From Microbacteriaceae bacterium (GTDB lineage Bacteria > Actinomycetota > Actinomycetes > Actinomycetales > Microbacteriaceae): a stretch of DNA of 44,701 nucleotides. A model generated the notes under the pieces. The model saw only the letters and a list, made by a program, of their open reading frames with translations. It made no database searches and was not told the DNA's origin. A program made the position numbers and the translations under genes. This document shows positions 9,668 to 17,946 of this stretch, piece by piece. The stretch covers positions 1 through 44,701 of the forward strand of contig JAODMH010000191.1 of assembly GCA_025465035.1 (NCBI GenBank), given 5' to 3'. Positions within the stretch are counted from its first letter, which is position 1. The number at the start of each line of letters is the position of its first letter.

Positions 9668-10678
9668 TCAGCGTGCGCTGCCGGTGGATTCGCGCACGAT
9701 GAGCTCGTGCCCGGAGCTCTTGCGGCGCGGGCGTACTGCCGGCCCGAGCGTGGTCAGCCGCAATGCGGCGGCGCCGATCTCAGCCATCGGCAGACGTGCG
9801 GTGGTCAGCGCGGGGGAGACATCCGCCGCCACCGGGATGTCGTCGAATCCGGCGACGGAAACCATGGATGGAACGCCGATTCCCTGCTCGCGCAGGGCCG
9901 CGAGCACCCCGATGGCCATCACGTCGCTCAGCGCGACAATGGCCGTCACCTCCGGATGGATGTCGAGGAGTTCTGCGGCACCGGCGGCGCCACCGGAGCG
10001 GCTGAAGTCGTGGTGGGTGACCGACACGACGGTGTCGCCGAGCACCTCTCGCAGTCCGGCGAGACGATCGGCGACGGTGTTGAGCGTTGCCGGCCCGGCA
10101 ATCAGAGCGATGCGCCGGTGGCCGAGGTCGAGCAGATGACGGGCGATGGACCGGCCGGCCGCCACGTTGTCGAGGAGGACGGCGTCAGCAGCCACGTGAT
10201 GGCGTCCGACGACAGCGACCCGGCCGCCGGATGCCTCGAACGCGGCGAGTTCTGCGTCGGCGGCCGCGTCGACCGCCGGATCGACGTGCCCGGAGCCGGC
10301 CAACACGATCGCACCGACGCGGTAGGCGCGCAGCAGTCGGATCTGGGCGAGCACCGTCGCTGGGTCGGGCGCCTGGCCGATCTGCACCATCCGCTGGTGT
10401 TCGGCCGCGACGCCGATCACGCCGCTCGCGATCTCCGCGAAATAGGGATCGCCGATCTCGGTCACGATGAGGCCGATGGAGGATTCGCCGCCGCCCGCCA
10501 GGGAGCGGGCGTGCATGTTGGCGACGTAGCCCATGGAGGTCGCGACCTCGCGCACGTGTTCGGCGAGCTTGAGGGATACGCCAGCGGTGCCGGTGAGGGA
10601 GCGGGATGCCGTCGCGAGAGAGACTCCGGCCCGTTCGGCGACGTCGGCCAGGCGGATGGTCGTGCCACGCTCTGCCAC
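9668..10678 (-). CDS. LacI-family transcriptional regulator
   Basis: 336 residues. The N-terminal helix-turn-helix is IRLADVAERAGVSLATASRSLTG (residues about 8-30), with the hinge helix following (VREVATSMGYVAN). The rest is a periplasmic-binding-like sensor domain. The start is a GTG after a strong AAGGAGG at 10683-10689. The gene faces the dehydrogenase-DUF993-isomerase operon across a 94-base spacer that carries a perfect LacI-type palindrome, so it very probably represses that operon and its own transcript together with glycerate kinase. The inducer is presumably a sugar or polyol and cannot be named. Confidence 0.95.
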   Translation of the reverse strand: MAERGTTIRLADVAERAGVSLATASRSLTGTAGVSLKLAEHVREVATSMGYVANMHARSLAGGGESSIGLIVTEIGDPYFAEIASGVIGVAAEHQRMVQIGQAPDPATVLAQIRLLRAYRVGAIVLAGSGHVDPAVDAAADAELAAFEASGGRVAVVGRHHVAADAVLLDNVAAGRSIARHLLDLGHRRIALIAGPATLNTVADRLAGLREVLGDTVVSVTHHDFSRSGGAAGAAELLDIHPEVTAIVALSDVMAIGVLAALREQGIGVPSMVSVAGFDDIPVAADVSPALTTARLPMAEIGAAALRLTTLGPAVRPRRKSSGHELIVRESTGSAR

Positions 10679-10691
10679 GCATCCTCCTTGC

Positions 10692-10719
10692 TTGCGGAAT
10701 TCCCTCCTCGCACTATAGG
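10692..10719 (+). promoter_or_regulatory. Promoter of the dehydrogenase-DUF993-isomerase operon
   Basis: TTGCGG at 10692-10697 and TATAGG at 10714-10719 are separated by 16 bases and point into the plus-strand operon. On the opposite strand TATAGT (10717-10712) could act as the -10 box of the lacI-type gene, so the two promoters overlap. The palindromic operator begins three bases downstream. Confidence 0.5.
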
Positions 10720-10722
10720 GTA

Positions 10723-10750
10723 ACGAAAGCGCTTACGTAAGCGCTTTCGT
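10723..10750. promoter_or_regulatory. 28-bp perfect palindrome, double LacI-type operator
   Basis: The 28 bases are an exact inverted repeat with half-site ACGAAAGCGCTTAC. Each half contains the self-complementary octamer AAGCGCTT (10727-10734 and 10739-10746), the core of many LacI/CcpA-family operators. The element is therefore two operators whose centres are 12 bases apart, sitting on the transcript start region between the divergent lacI-type gene and its probable target operon. Confidence 0.88.
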
Positions 10751-10772
10751 CGCTCGATCGAAGAGGACCGCC

Positions 10773-11915
10773 ATGGCCACCCGCACTGTACGAATCATCA
10801 TGAACGGCGTGACGGGGCGGATGGGCTACCGTCAGCACCTCGTGCGCTCGATCCTGGCCATCCGGGACGACGGTGGCATCCCGATGCCGGACGGTTCGCG
10901 CATCCAGGTCGAGCCGATCCTGGTCGGCCGCAACCTCGAGAAGATCGCGGAGCTGGCGAAGCTGCACGACGTCGCCGAGTACACGACCGATCTCGATGCG
11001 GCCCTTGCCGACACGACGGCGACCATCTACTTCGACGCGGCGTTGACGAGTGCGCGCAAGGAGGGCATCCTCAAGGCGGTCGCCGCGGGCAAGCACGTCT
11101 ACACCGAGAAGCCCATCGCCGAGTCGGTGCAGGACGGCCTCGACCTCGCCGAGGCCGCGCAGAGGGCCGGTGTCATCAACGGCGTCGTGCACGACAAGCT
11201 CTACCTGCCGGGGCTGCTCAAGCTCAAGCGTCTCATCGACTCCGGTTTCTTCGGCCGGATCCTCAGCGTGCGCGGCGAGTTCGGCTACTGGGTGTTCGAG
11301 GGCGACCTCATCCCCGCCCAGCGCCCCAGCTGGAACTATCGCAAGGAGGACGGTGGCGGCATGACCCTCGACATGTACTGCCACTGGAACTACGTGCTCG
11401 AAAACCTCTTCGGCAGGGTGCAGGCGGTCACGAGCAAGTCGGTCACCCACATCCACGACCGCTGGGACGAGCAGGGCGAGCACTACACGGCGACGGCGGA
11501 TGACGCGGCCTACGGCATCTTCGAGCTCGAGGGCGACATCATCGCGCAGATCAACTCGAGTTGGGTCGTTCGGGTGGACCGCGGCGAGCTCGTCGAGTTC
11601 CAGGTGGACGGCACGCACGGCTCTGCGGTCGCCGGACTGTTTGGCTGTCGCATCCAGCCCCGCGTGTCGACCCCGAAACCGGTCTGGAACCCTGACCTCA
11701 TCACCGACCAGGACTTCCGTGCCCAGTGGGAGCAGATACCGGACAACCAGGTGTTCGACAACGGCTTCCGCTCACAGTGGGAGGAATTCATCAAGGACGT
11801 CGACGCGGGCCGCCAGCACGCCTACGACTTCATGGCCGGCGTGCGTGGGCTGCGGCTCGTCGAGGCGGGTCTGCTTTCCAGTGACGAGGGCCGTCGCGTG
11901 GCGATCTCCTCGTGA
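10773..11915 (+). CDS. Gfo/Idh/MocA-family sugar dehydrogenase
   Basis: 380 residues. An N-terminal Rossmann fold begins VRIIMNGVTGRMGYRQH, whose GVTGRMG loop resembles that of DapB-type reductases. The family's catalytic EKP motif is at residues 112-114 (VYTEKPIAE). The C-terminal half carries the GGGMTLDMYCHW motif seen in this family. It should oxidise a sugar, polyol or sugar acid using NAD(P). Start: ATG after GAGGA. It is first in a three-gene operon and overlaps the next gene by four bases (GTGA). The long segment between the Rossmann loop and the next strand (residues 31-50) is larger than usual. Confidence 0.92.
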   Translation: MATRTVRIIMNGVTGRMGYRQHLVRSILAIRDDGGIPMPDGSRIQVEPILVGRNLEKIAELAKLHDVAEYTTDLDAALADTTATIYFDAALTSARKEGILKAVAAGKHVYTEKPIAESVQDGLDLAEAAQRAGVINGVVHDKLYLPGLLKLKRLIDSGFFGRILSVRGEFGYWVFEGDLIPAQRPSWNYRKEDGGGMTLDMYCHWNYVLENLFGRVQAVTSKSVTHIHDRWDEQGEHYTATADDAAYGIFELEGDIIAQINSSWVVRVDRGELVEFQVDGTHGSAVAGLFGCRIQPRVSTPKPVWNPDLITDQDFRAQWEQIPDNQVFDNGFRSQWEEFIKDVDAGRQHAYDFMAGVRGLRLVEAGLLSSDEGRRVAISS

Positions 11916-13078
11916 GGATCCACATTCCCACGGCGACCGGGTGGGAGACCATCGACCCGCAGGAACCACGCGACTGGGTGCGCCATCCGTCGGCGTACTC
12001 GTCCCGGGTGGCCTTCGCTGCGGCACACGTCGTCGCCGACCCGCGTGGCGAGAACGTGCCGGGTGCGCCGGCAATCATCGACTGGGAGTCGACCCTCGCC
12101 TTCCGCCGCGGCCTCTTCGAGTATGGACTCGGGGTGGCAGAGGCCATGGACACGGCCCAGCGCAACATGGGTCTCGACTGGCCCGCCGCGCAGGAGCTGA
12201 TCTCCCGGAGCGCCGAGCAGGCGAGGTACTTCGGCGCCCGCATCGCGAGCGGAGCCGGCACAGACCACCTCACCTCGGCGACGACGATCGACGACGTGAG
12301 GAACGGATACCTCGACCAGGTCGCCTTCGTCGAGTCAGCAGGGTCGCAGGTCATCGTGATGGCCTCGCGGCACCTCGCCGCCATCGCCAGCGGGCCGGAC
12401 GACTACCGCGCCGTGTACGACGCGATCCTGTCTCAGGTGGGCGAGCCGGTCATCCTGCATTGGCTCGGCGAGGCGTTCGATCCGCAGCTCGCCGGCTACT
12501 GGGGGAGTGCGGATGTCGCGGCGGCCACCGACACCTTCATCGAGCTCGTCGAGGCACATGCTTCGAAGATCGACGGCGTCAAGGTCTCCCTGCTCTCAGC
12601 GGAGCACGAGATCGGCCTGCGCTCCCGGCTCCCCGTGGGCGTGCGCATGTACACGGGCGACGACTTCAACTATCCGGAGCTGATCCGCGGCGACGGCTCT
12701 GCTGATGGCGGTGGGCATCATTCGGATGCGCTGCTCGGGGCATTCGCGGCCATCGCACCTGCGGCGTCCGCAGCGCTTGCGGCCCTGGACGCCGGCGATC
12801 TCGCCGGTTACGACGCCGAGTTCGCGCCGACCCTGGCGCTCTCGCGCCATCTGTTCGAGAAGCCGACGTTCTACTACAAGACGGGCATCGCCTTTCTCAG
12901 CTGGCTGAATGGCTACCAGCCCGGATTCACGATGGTCGGCGGCCTGCAGTCGGCGCGCGGCGTCGTGCACCTGTCGAAGGTGTTCTCGCTGGCGAACGAT
13001 GCGCGTTTGCTGGTCGACCCGCAGCTCGCGGCGATGCGGCTCGGACTGTTGTTGGCTTCGGCGGGAATCGAGCGATGA
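11912..13078 (+). CDS. DUF993 protein, dihydrodipicolinate-synthase-like aldolase
   Basis: 388 residues, matching the size of DUF993 (PF06187) proteins, which are distant relatives of the class I aldolase family of dihydrodipicolinate synthase. The segment KIDGVKVSLLSAEHE places Lys224 where the Schiff-base lysine of that family lies. Other recognisable parts are IIDWESTLAFRRGLFEYGLGVAEAMDTAQRN and VILHWLGEAFDPQLAGYWGS. By family logic it would cleave or condense a keto acid or keto sugar; no specific reaction is known to me. It starts with GTG overlapping the dehydrogenase stop and ends in an ATGA overlap with the next gene, so the three proteins are tightly coupled. Confidence 0.85.
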   Translation: MRIHIPTATGWETIDPQEPRDWVRHPSAYSSRVAFAAAHVVADPRGENVPGAPAIIDWESTLAFRRGLFEYGLGVAEAMDTAQRNMGLDWPAAQELISRSAEQARYFGARIASGAGTDHLTSATTIDDVRNGYLDQVAFVESAGSQVIVMASRHLAAIASGPDDYRAVYDAILSQVGEPVILHWLGEAFDPQLAGYWGSADVAAATDTFIELVEAHASKIDGVKVSLLSAEHEIGLRSRLPVGVRMYTGDDFNYPELIRGDGSADGGGHHSDALLGAFAAIAPAASAALAALDAGDLAGYDAEFAPTLALSRHLFEKPTFYYKTGIAFLSWLNGYQPGFTMVGGLQSARGVVHLSKVFSLANDARLLVDPQLAAMRLGLLLASAGIER

Positions 13079-13962
13079 TGGTCATCGACATTCCGAACGG
13101 CCTTCCCGCCCGCGTCGACACCCCTCTGCCCGGCGATCCGCGGCTCGCGCGCCTCTCGCTGAACCAGCGGACCACGGCAAGCTGGTCGCTGCCGGAGGCC
13201 GTCGGTGGCGCCGTGAGGGCCGGGCTCGGCTCGATCGGCGTCTGGCGAGAGCCGCTCGCGGAATTCGGTCTCGAGGCGGGCAAGCGGCTCATCGAGGACG
13301 CCGGACTCCGGGTGTCGTCGATCTGTCGCGGTGGCTTCTTCACCGATCCGGCGGCGATCGACACCGCTCACGAGAGCAACCGGGCCGCCATCGACGAGAC
13401 CGCGCTGCTCGGGGCGACCACTCTCGTCCTCGTGGCCGGCGGACTTCCGAGCGGCGACCGGGACATCGCGGCGGCGCGGTCTCGGGCGACCGACGCGATC
13501 GCGAGGTTGCTGCCCTATGCGCGGGAACGCGGCGTCACTCTGGGCATCGAGCCGATGCATCCGATCTTCGCCGCCGACCGCGGAGTGATCTCGACCCTCC
13601 GGCAGGCGCTCGACATCGCCGAGGAATTCGACGCGGCGGACGTCGGGGTGGTCGTCGACACCTTCCACGTCTGGTGGGAACCGGACGTGTTGGCGCAGAT
13701 CGCGCGCGCGGCAGATCGCATCGTGAGCTACCAGGTCTGCGACTGGATCACCCCGCTGCCCGCCGATTCGCTACTCTCCCGAGGGATGATGGGCGACGGT
13801 CACATCGACTTCGCGTCATTGACCACCGCCGTGGCCGCGGCAGGCTACATCGGCGATGTCGAGGTGGAGATCTTCAACGCAGAGGTCTGGGCCGCCGACG
13901 GCGACGCGGTCGTCTCCACGATGGCCCGGCGGTACGTCGAGTTGGTCCAGCCGTACCTGTAG
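13075..13962 (+). CDS. Sugar phosphate isomerase/epimerase-like TIM barrel protein
   Basis: 295 residues of the xylose-isomerase-like TIM barrel family (AP endonuclease 2 superfamily). Metal ligand motifs are visible as LGIEPMHP (Glu), VVVDTFHVWW (Asp and His), GDGHIDF (His) and VEVEIF (Glu), in the order expected for these enzymes. Members isomerise or epimerise keto sugars or inosose, or act as dehydratases and lyases. It is the last gene of the operon and is followed by a strong hairpin at 13977-14021. The substrate is probably the product of the adjacent dehydrogenase. Confidence 0.88.
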   Translation: MMVIDIPNGLPARVDTPLPGDPRLARLSLNQRTTASWSLPEAVGGAVRAGLGSIGVWREPLAEFGLEAGKRLIEDAGLRVSSICRGGFFTDPAAIDTAHESNRAAIDETALLGATTLVLVAGGLPSGDRDIAAARSRATDAIARLLPYARERGVTLGIEPMHPIFAADRGVISTLRQALDIAEEFDAADVGVVVDTFHVWWEPDVLAQIARAADRIVSYQVCDWITPLPADSLLSRGMMGDGHIDFASLTTAVAAAGYIGDVEVEIFNAEVWAADGDAVVSTMARRYVELVQPYL

Positions 13963-13976
13963 CTCGCAGGTGCGCT

Positions 13977-14021
13977 CCCGTCGACAGGATCTCTCGGCAT
14001 GTCTTCCGTCCTGTCGATGGG
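13977..14021. terminator. Hairpin between convergent operons
   Basis: CCCGTCGACAGGA (13977-13989) pairs with TCCTGTCGATGGG (14009-14021) over 13 positions with one G-T wobble, around a 19-base loop. It lies between the convergent isomerase and sugar-kinase genes and could act in both directions. No T-tract follows on either strand, so efficiency is uncertain. Confidence 0.6.
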
Positions 14022-14073
14022 ACGGTGAGGGCGGGTGGAAAACCGACGAACGGGGGACGGATGCCGCTGGCGA

Positions 14074-15075
14074 CTATCTCCCCGCGCCGTCAAGTTGGGC
14101 AAAGGTGCCGACGAGGGCGGCCCGTGCGGCATCCTCGTGTTCCGGGCTCACTCCGGCGGCCTCCAGCGTGAGCAGCGCGGCCCCGACGATGGGGCGGTCC
14201 CGTATTAGCGAGATTCGAGCGAGTGGCGCGACCTCGGCGAGACCGCTCTCGATGAGACCGAGCAGATGCGCGTTGCCGGCGGCGAGCACCCCGCCGCCGA
14301 GTACGACCGGCAGCGGCGTGCCGGTGAGATCGAGCCGCGCGATGGCGGCGTTCGCCAGAGTGACGATCTCCTGCGCCTGCCGGTTCAGGATGTCGAGAGC
14401 CGCCGCATCCCCCCGGTCCGCGGCCTCCAGAACGACGGGCGAGAGGGTCGCCAGCGCGGAGTGCGACAGCCGGCCGAAGTGGAACGCCTCGATGACCGCC
14501 TGCACATCGGACAGACCGAAATGGGCGGGGACGGTGTGCGTGAACACTGTGGGTGCGCTGCGGCCGTCCACGGCGCGCGCGGCGAACCAGAGGGCTTCGG
14601 CTCCGAGTTGCGAACCGCCACCCCAGTCGCCGGAGATTGCTCCGAGGGCCGGGAAGCGGGCGGTCGCGCCATCCGCTCGCACCCCGATGCAGTTGATGCC
14701 CGTGCCGCACACGACGGCGACGGCGTCCGTATGCTTCGTTCCGGTGCGCAGAAGCGCCGGCATGTCGTTGTCGAAGATCGGCGTGCCGGCCGTCGCCCAG
14801 GGGAGGTGTGCCGCCGCTTCGCGGAAGGCCTCGACCTCCACCTCGAGATCGAGTCCGGCCAGGAAGACGCCGACCCCGCGGTGGGGAGCGCCCGCCGCCA
14901 TCAGCACCTCGGTGACGAGCTCGTCCACGACAGCGACCGCGCGCCTCAGCCCCTGGGTCTGCGGGTTGGATGCTGGGCCGCGGGAGTGGGCGAGAACGTG
15001 GCCTTGGAGGTCGACGGCCACGGCATCCGTCTTGGATCCGCCACCGTCGACCGCGACCACGACGTCACCGGTCAT
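14074..15075 (-). CDS. BadF/BadG-type sugar kinase (N-acetylglucosamine kinase-like)
   Basis: 333 residues of the ASKHA fold. The phosphate 1 motif is VVAVDGGGSKTDAVAVD at the N-terminus, the phosphate 2 region is VVCGTGINCIGV, and GDWGGGSQLG and LGGGVLAAGN follow. The set resembles N-acetylglucosamine kinase and the BadF ATPase family. It presumably phosphorylates an amino sugar or hexose with ATP. The start is the ATG overlapping the GH4 gene stop by four bases (ATGA); a GTG nine bases upstream lies inside the GH4 gene and is less likely. Pairing with GH4 suggests glycoside uptake and phosphorylation. Confidence 0.87.
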   Translation of the reverse strand: MTGDVVVAVDGGGSKTDAVAVDLQGHVLAHSRGPASNPQTQGLRRAVAVVDELVTEVLMAAGAPHRGVGVFLAGLDLEVEVEAFREAAAHLPWATAGTPIFDNDMPALLRTGTKHTDAVAVVCGTGINCIGVRADGATARFPALGAISGDWGGGSQLGAEALWFAARAVDGRSAPTVFTHTVPAHFGLSDVQAVIEAFHFGRLSHSALATLSPVVLEAADRGDAAALDILNRQAQEIVTLANAAIARLDLTGTPLPVVLGGGVLAAGNAHLLGLIESGLAEVAPLARISLIRDRPIVGAALLTLEAAGVSPEHEDAARAALVGTFAQLDGAGR

Positions 15076-16331
15076 CGTGCCCACGCGAGATGCTTGCCGT
15101 TCTCGGCGAGCAGCAGGTCGGTGAGCTTTTCCGCGCGATCGAACTGTTGCACGAGCGGATGCGCGAGCATCGCCCGCAGGACACGGTCCCGGCCACCGTT
15201 GACGGCGGCATCGAGGGCGAGCCGCTCGTATCCGGCGACATGTGCGATCAGGCCGGTCAGGTCCTCGGGAAGCGGTGCGATCGGCAGGGCGATCAGTCCG
15301 GAAGCCCCGACGGTCGCCGGAACCTCGATCACATGGTCGTCGGGCAGGAATGGCATGGCTCCGTCGTTGCGGAGGTTGACGACCTGCACATCGCCGCGAT
15401 CCGCCGTGAGCGAGGCGATGAGATCGACCGCCGCCTCCGAATAATACGCGCCGCCGCGCCTCTCCAGAATGGCCGGTTTCGTGTCGATATGCGGGTCGGC
15501 GTAGAGCTCGAGCAACTCTGCCTCGACCTCCATCACGGCCTGCGCGCGGGTTGGCGAGCCGAGTTGCTCGCGCAGGACCTCGTCGTGGTCGTAGAAGTAG
15601 CGCAGGTAGTACGACGGCACCGAGCCGAGCATCGACAGCAGCGAGGGCGGAAGTTCGACCTCATCGGCCAGCTCACCGAGGTGGGAACCAAGGAGTTCGG
15701 GCAGCACGTCGCGGCCATCGACTATCACGCCGCGCTCCCAGGTGAGGTGGTTGAGCCCGACGTGATCGAGCCGAACGGAGTGGAAGTCGACGTCGAGCAG
15801 GTTCGCGAATCTGCGCTGGAAACCGATGGCGACATTGCAGAGGCCGACCGCGCGGTGACCGGCCTCGAGCAGGGCGCGAGTGACGATGCCGACCGGATTG
15901 GTGAAGTCGATGATCCAGGCGTCCGGCTTGGCGTGCCGCCGCACCTGCTCGGCGACCTCGAGCACGATCGGAACCGTGCGGAGGGCCTTGGCGAAACCGC
16001 CGGGACCGGTCGTCTCCTGTCCGATCACGCCGGCCTGATGGGGCCAGGTCTCGTCGCCGTGACGGGCGGCCTGGCCGCCGATTCGAAGCTGCAGGAGAAC
16101 GACGTCGGCGTCTGAGACTCCGGCCACGACATCCGATGTTGCGATGATTCTGCCCGGATGCCCCGCCCTGGCGAACATGCGCCGCGAGATCCCGGAGATG
16201 AGCTCCAGCCGCCGCGGGTCGGGGTCGACGAGCCACAGTTCCTCGATCGGCAGCAACTCGCTCAGCCGAGAAAAACCGTCGATGAGTTCCGGCGTGTAGG
16301 TCGATCCGCCGCCGATGACGGTCAGTTTCAT
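15072..16331 (-). CDS. GH4 family 6-phospho-glycosidase
   Basis: 419 residues, the usual GH4 size. The NAD-binding N-terminus is MKLTVIGGGSTYTPELIDG. It is followed by IIDFTNPVGIVTRAL, the metal-binding cysteine motif GLCNVAIG and the His motif VGLNHLTW. GH4 enzymes use NAD and Mn2+ to cleave glycosides by oxidation at C3 and elimination; this subgroup resembles 6-phospho-beta-glucosidases. The start is ATG after AAAGGGAT. The frame stays open upstream to 16532, but that part lies inside the downstream FAD gene region and does not match the family. No PTS genes are nearby, so the co-transcribed kinase may make the phosphorylated substrate. Confidence 0.9.
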   Translation of the reverse strand: MKLTVIGGGSTYTPELIDGFSRLSELLPIEELWLVDPDPRRLELISGISRRMFARAGHPGRIIATSDVVAGVSDADVVLLQLRIGGQAARHGDETWPHQAGVIGQETTGPGGFAKALRTVPIVLEVAEQVRRHAKPDAWIIDFTNPVGIVTRALLEAGHRAVGLCNVAIGFQRRFANLLDVDFHSVRLDHVGLNHLTWERGVIVDGRDVLPELLGSHLGELADEVELPPSLLSMLGSVPSYYLRYFYDHDEVLREQLGSPTRAQAVMEVEAELLELYADPHIDTKPAILERRGGAYYSEAAVDLIASLTADRGDVQVVNLRNDGAMPFLPDDHVIEVPATVGASGLIALPIAPLPEDLTGLIAHVAGYERLALDAAVNGGRDRVLRAMLAHPLVQQFDRAEKLTDLLLAENGKHLAWAR

Positions 16332-16384
16332 TGGTATCCCTTTACTCCGGTCAGTGTGATGTCCCTCGACGAAGGTTTCTCGGG

Positions 16385-17923
16385 TCAGTACGACTGCGGC
16401 TGGGTGAAGAAGCCCTGGGGATCGTACTTCCCGCGGATGCTCGCGAGCCTGGCCGCGTTGTCGCCGAAGTACGACGTCGCCGGGCTGGTGAGACTCGCGT
16501 CTGCGTAGTTGACGTAGGCGCCCTCGCCCCACGCCGGGGTCAACGCGCTGCGGAATCCGCGCACGTATGCGTCGAGGGGTGCGGGGTCGGTGCCGTTGGG
16601 GAAGGTCGCCGTGTACTGCACGGTCATCAACGCGCTGCGATGCGGAAAGGCCGTCGCGTCCGGCGCGATGCCGGTCACGGCACCTCCGAGGGCATCCATC
16701 GAGATGCCGCCCTCCTTGATCCCGGCGACGCTCTTTGCCGCGGTGACCTGGGCGAGGAGAGCCTGGATGCCCGCGTCATCCAGCACCACGTACGCGACAT
16801 GCGAGGTGGCCGAGAATGACTCGCGGCTCAACTTCCCCCCGGGGTCGGTTGTACATTCCGCGACGGGAATGGTGCTGCATCCGGCGTAACTCATCATGGC
16901 GCCGCGGTAGTCGTGCTGCGACGACACGTTCCTGCTTGGCCGGCCGGCCGCCGCAACGAATGGCGCGAGTTGCGCCTGGAGGGCAGCGTGATCGCCGAGC
17001 CAGGTGCCGGAGATGAAGACGCCGGGGCCGCTCGTGTAGGCGGGACCGTTGAGCAGTTTGAGCGTCGACCAGAGCTTCGGGTCGGCCGTCGGCGCCCAGG
17101 CCTGCCAGGCCTTGATGACCGCAGCCGCGGAGGAGAACGGCCAACTCAGCGAGAACATCGTGACGTCTGGGGCGGGCTTGGTGGCGAAGGTCAGCGAGGT
17201 CACCACACCGAGATGTCCGCCGCCGCCGCCGCGGCATGCCCAGAAGAGGTCGGGCTCGGTGGTCGCGTTCGCGGTCTTTACCGTGCCGTCCGCCGTCACG
17301 ATCTCGACCTCGGTGAGGGAGTCGCAGGTGAGACCGTAGGCGCGCACGAGCACACCCACGCCACCGCCGAGGGTCAGTCCCGTGATCCCGACCGTTGCGC
17401 AGGATCCGCCGGCCAGCGCCCGTCCTGCCGTGCCGATCGTGTCGTAGACCTGAACCAGCGACGCGCCGGCGCCGATGCGCACCGTGTTGTCGGCCGCGAT
17501 GGTGACCTCCTTCATCCCACGGGAGTCGATCACGAGGGAGGGTTCCACCTTCGTTCCGGTGGCACCGCCGGCCGAGTACCCGGGGTAGCTGTGACCGCCG
17601 GAACGGAGGGCGATCGGCACGCCGTACTTGGATGCGAAGGCGACGCCGGCCGCGACATCCGCTGCGGATATCGCGGTCAACACCGCAAGCGGGCGGGCGT
17701 CATCCCAGCGCGGATTCTCGGTGACCCGTACGGTGTCGTAGCTCGTGTCGCCCTCACGCGCGACGGTTCCCTTGACCTGCGACGCCAGAGCGGCCCAGTC
17801 CGGCGGGCCGACGGGCGTTGCGCTCGGGGAGGGCGTCGGCTTGGCCACGACAGGGGCACAGCCCGCGACGACGACGCCGACCGCCGCGAGCGCCAAGACG
17901 TGCCGGCGCGAGATCTGGCTCAT
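16385..17923 (-). CDS. Exported FAD-linked oxidoreductase with BBE domain (Tat lipoprotein)
   Basis: 512 residues. The N-terminus MSQISRRHVLALAAVG is a twin-arginine signal that ends in a lipobox VVAGC (Cys22), so the mature protein is probably folded, flavinylated and anchored outside the membrane. A Ser/Pro/Thr linker follows. The FAD-binding PCMH domain carries RSGGHSYPG (His111, predicted 8-alpha-histidyl FAD link) and GSCATVGITG...GGG (Cys175, predicted second link). The C-terminal berberine-bridge motif is VNYADASLT...YFGDNAARLASIRGKYDP. Such enzymes oxidise carbohydrates, alcohols or alkaloids with O2. The frame is open back to 17950; the start is set for the signal peptide. The LuxR-type gene lies just upstream on the same strand. 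Confidence 0.9.
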   Translation of the reverse strand: MSQISRRHVLALAAVGVVVAGCAPVVAKPTPSPSATPVGPPDWAALASQVKGTVAREGDTSYDTVRVTENPRWDDARPLAVLTAISAADVAAGVAFASKYGVPIALRSGGHSYPGYSAGGATGTKVEPSLVIDSRGMKEVTIAADNTVRIGAGASLVQVYDTIGTAGRALAGGSCATVGITGLTLGGGVGVLVRAYGLTCDSLTEVEIVTADGTVKTANATTEPDLFWACRGGGGGHLGVVTSLTFATKPAPDVTMFSLSWPFSSAAAVIKAWQAWAPTADPKLWSTLKLLNGPAYTSGPGVFISGTWLGDHAALQAQLAPFVAAAGRPSRNVSSQHDYRGAMMSYAGCSTIPVAECTTDPGGKLSRESFSATSHVAYVVLDDAGIQALLAQVTAAKSVAGIKEGGISMDALGGAVTGIAPDATAFPHRSALMTVQYTATFPNGTDPAPLDAYVRGFRSALTPAWGEGAYVNYADASLTSPATSYFGDNAARLASIRGKYDPQGFFTQPQSY

Positions 17924-17946
17924 CCCGCCATGGTAGTGAGCGGGCT

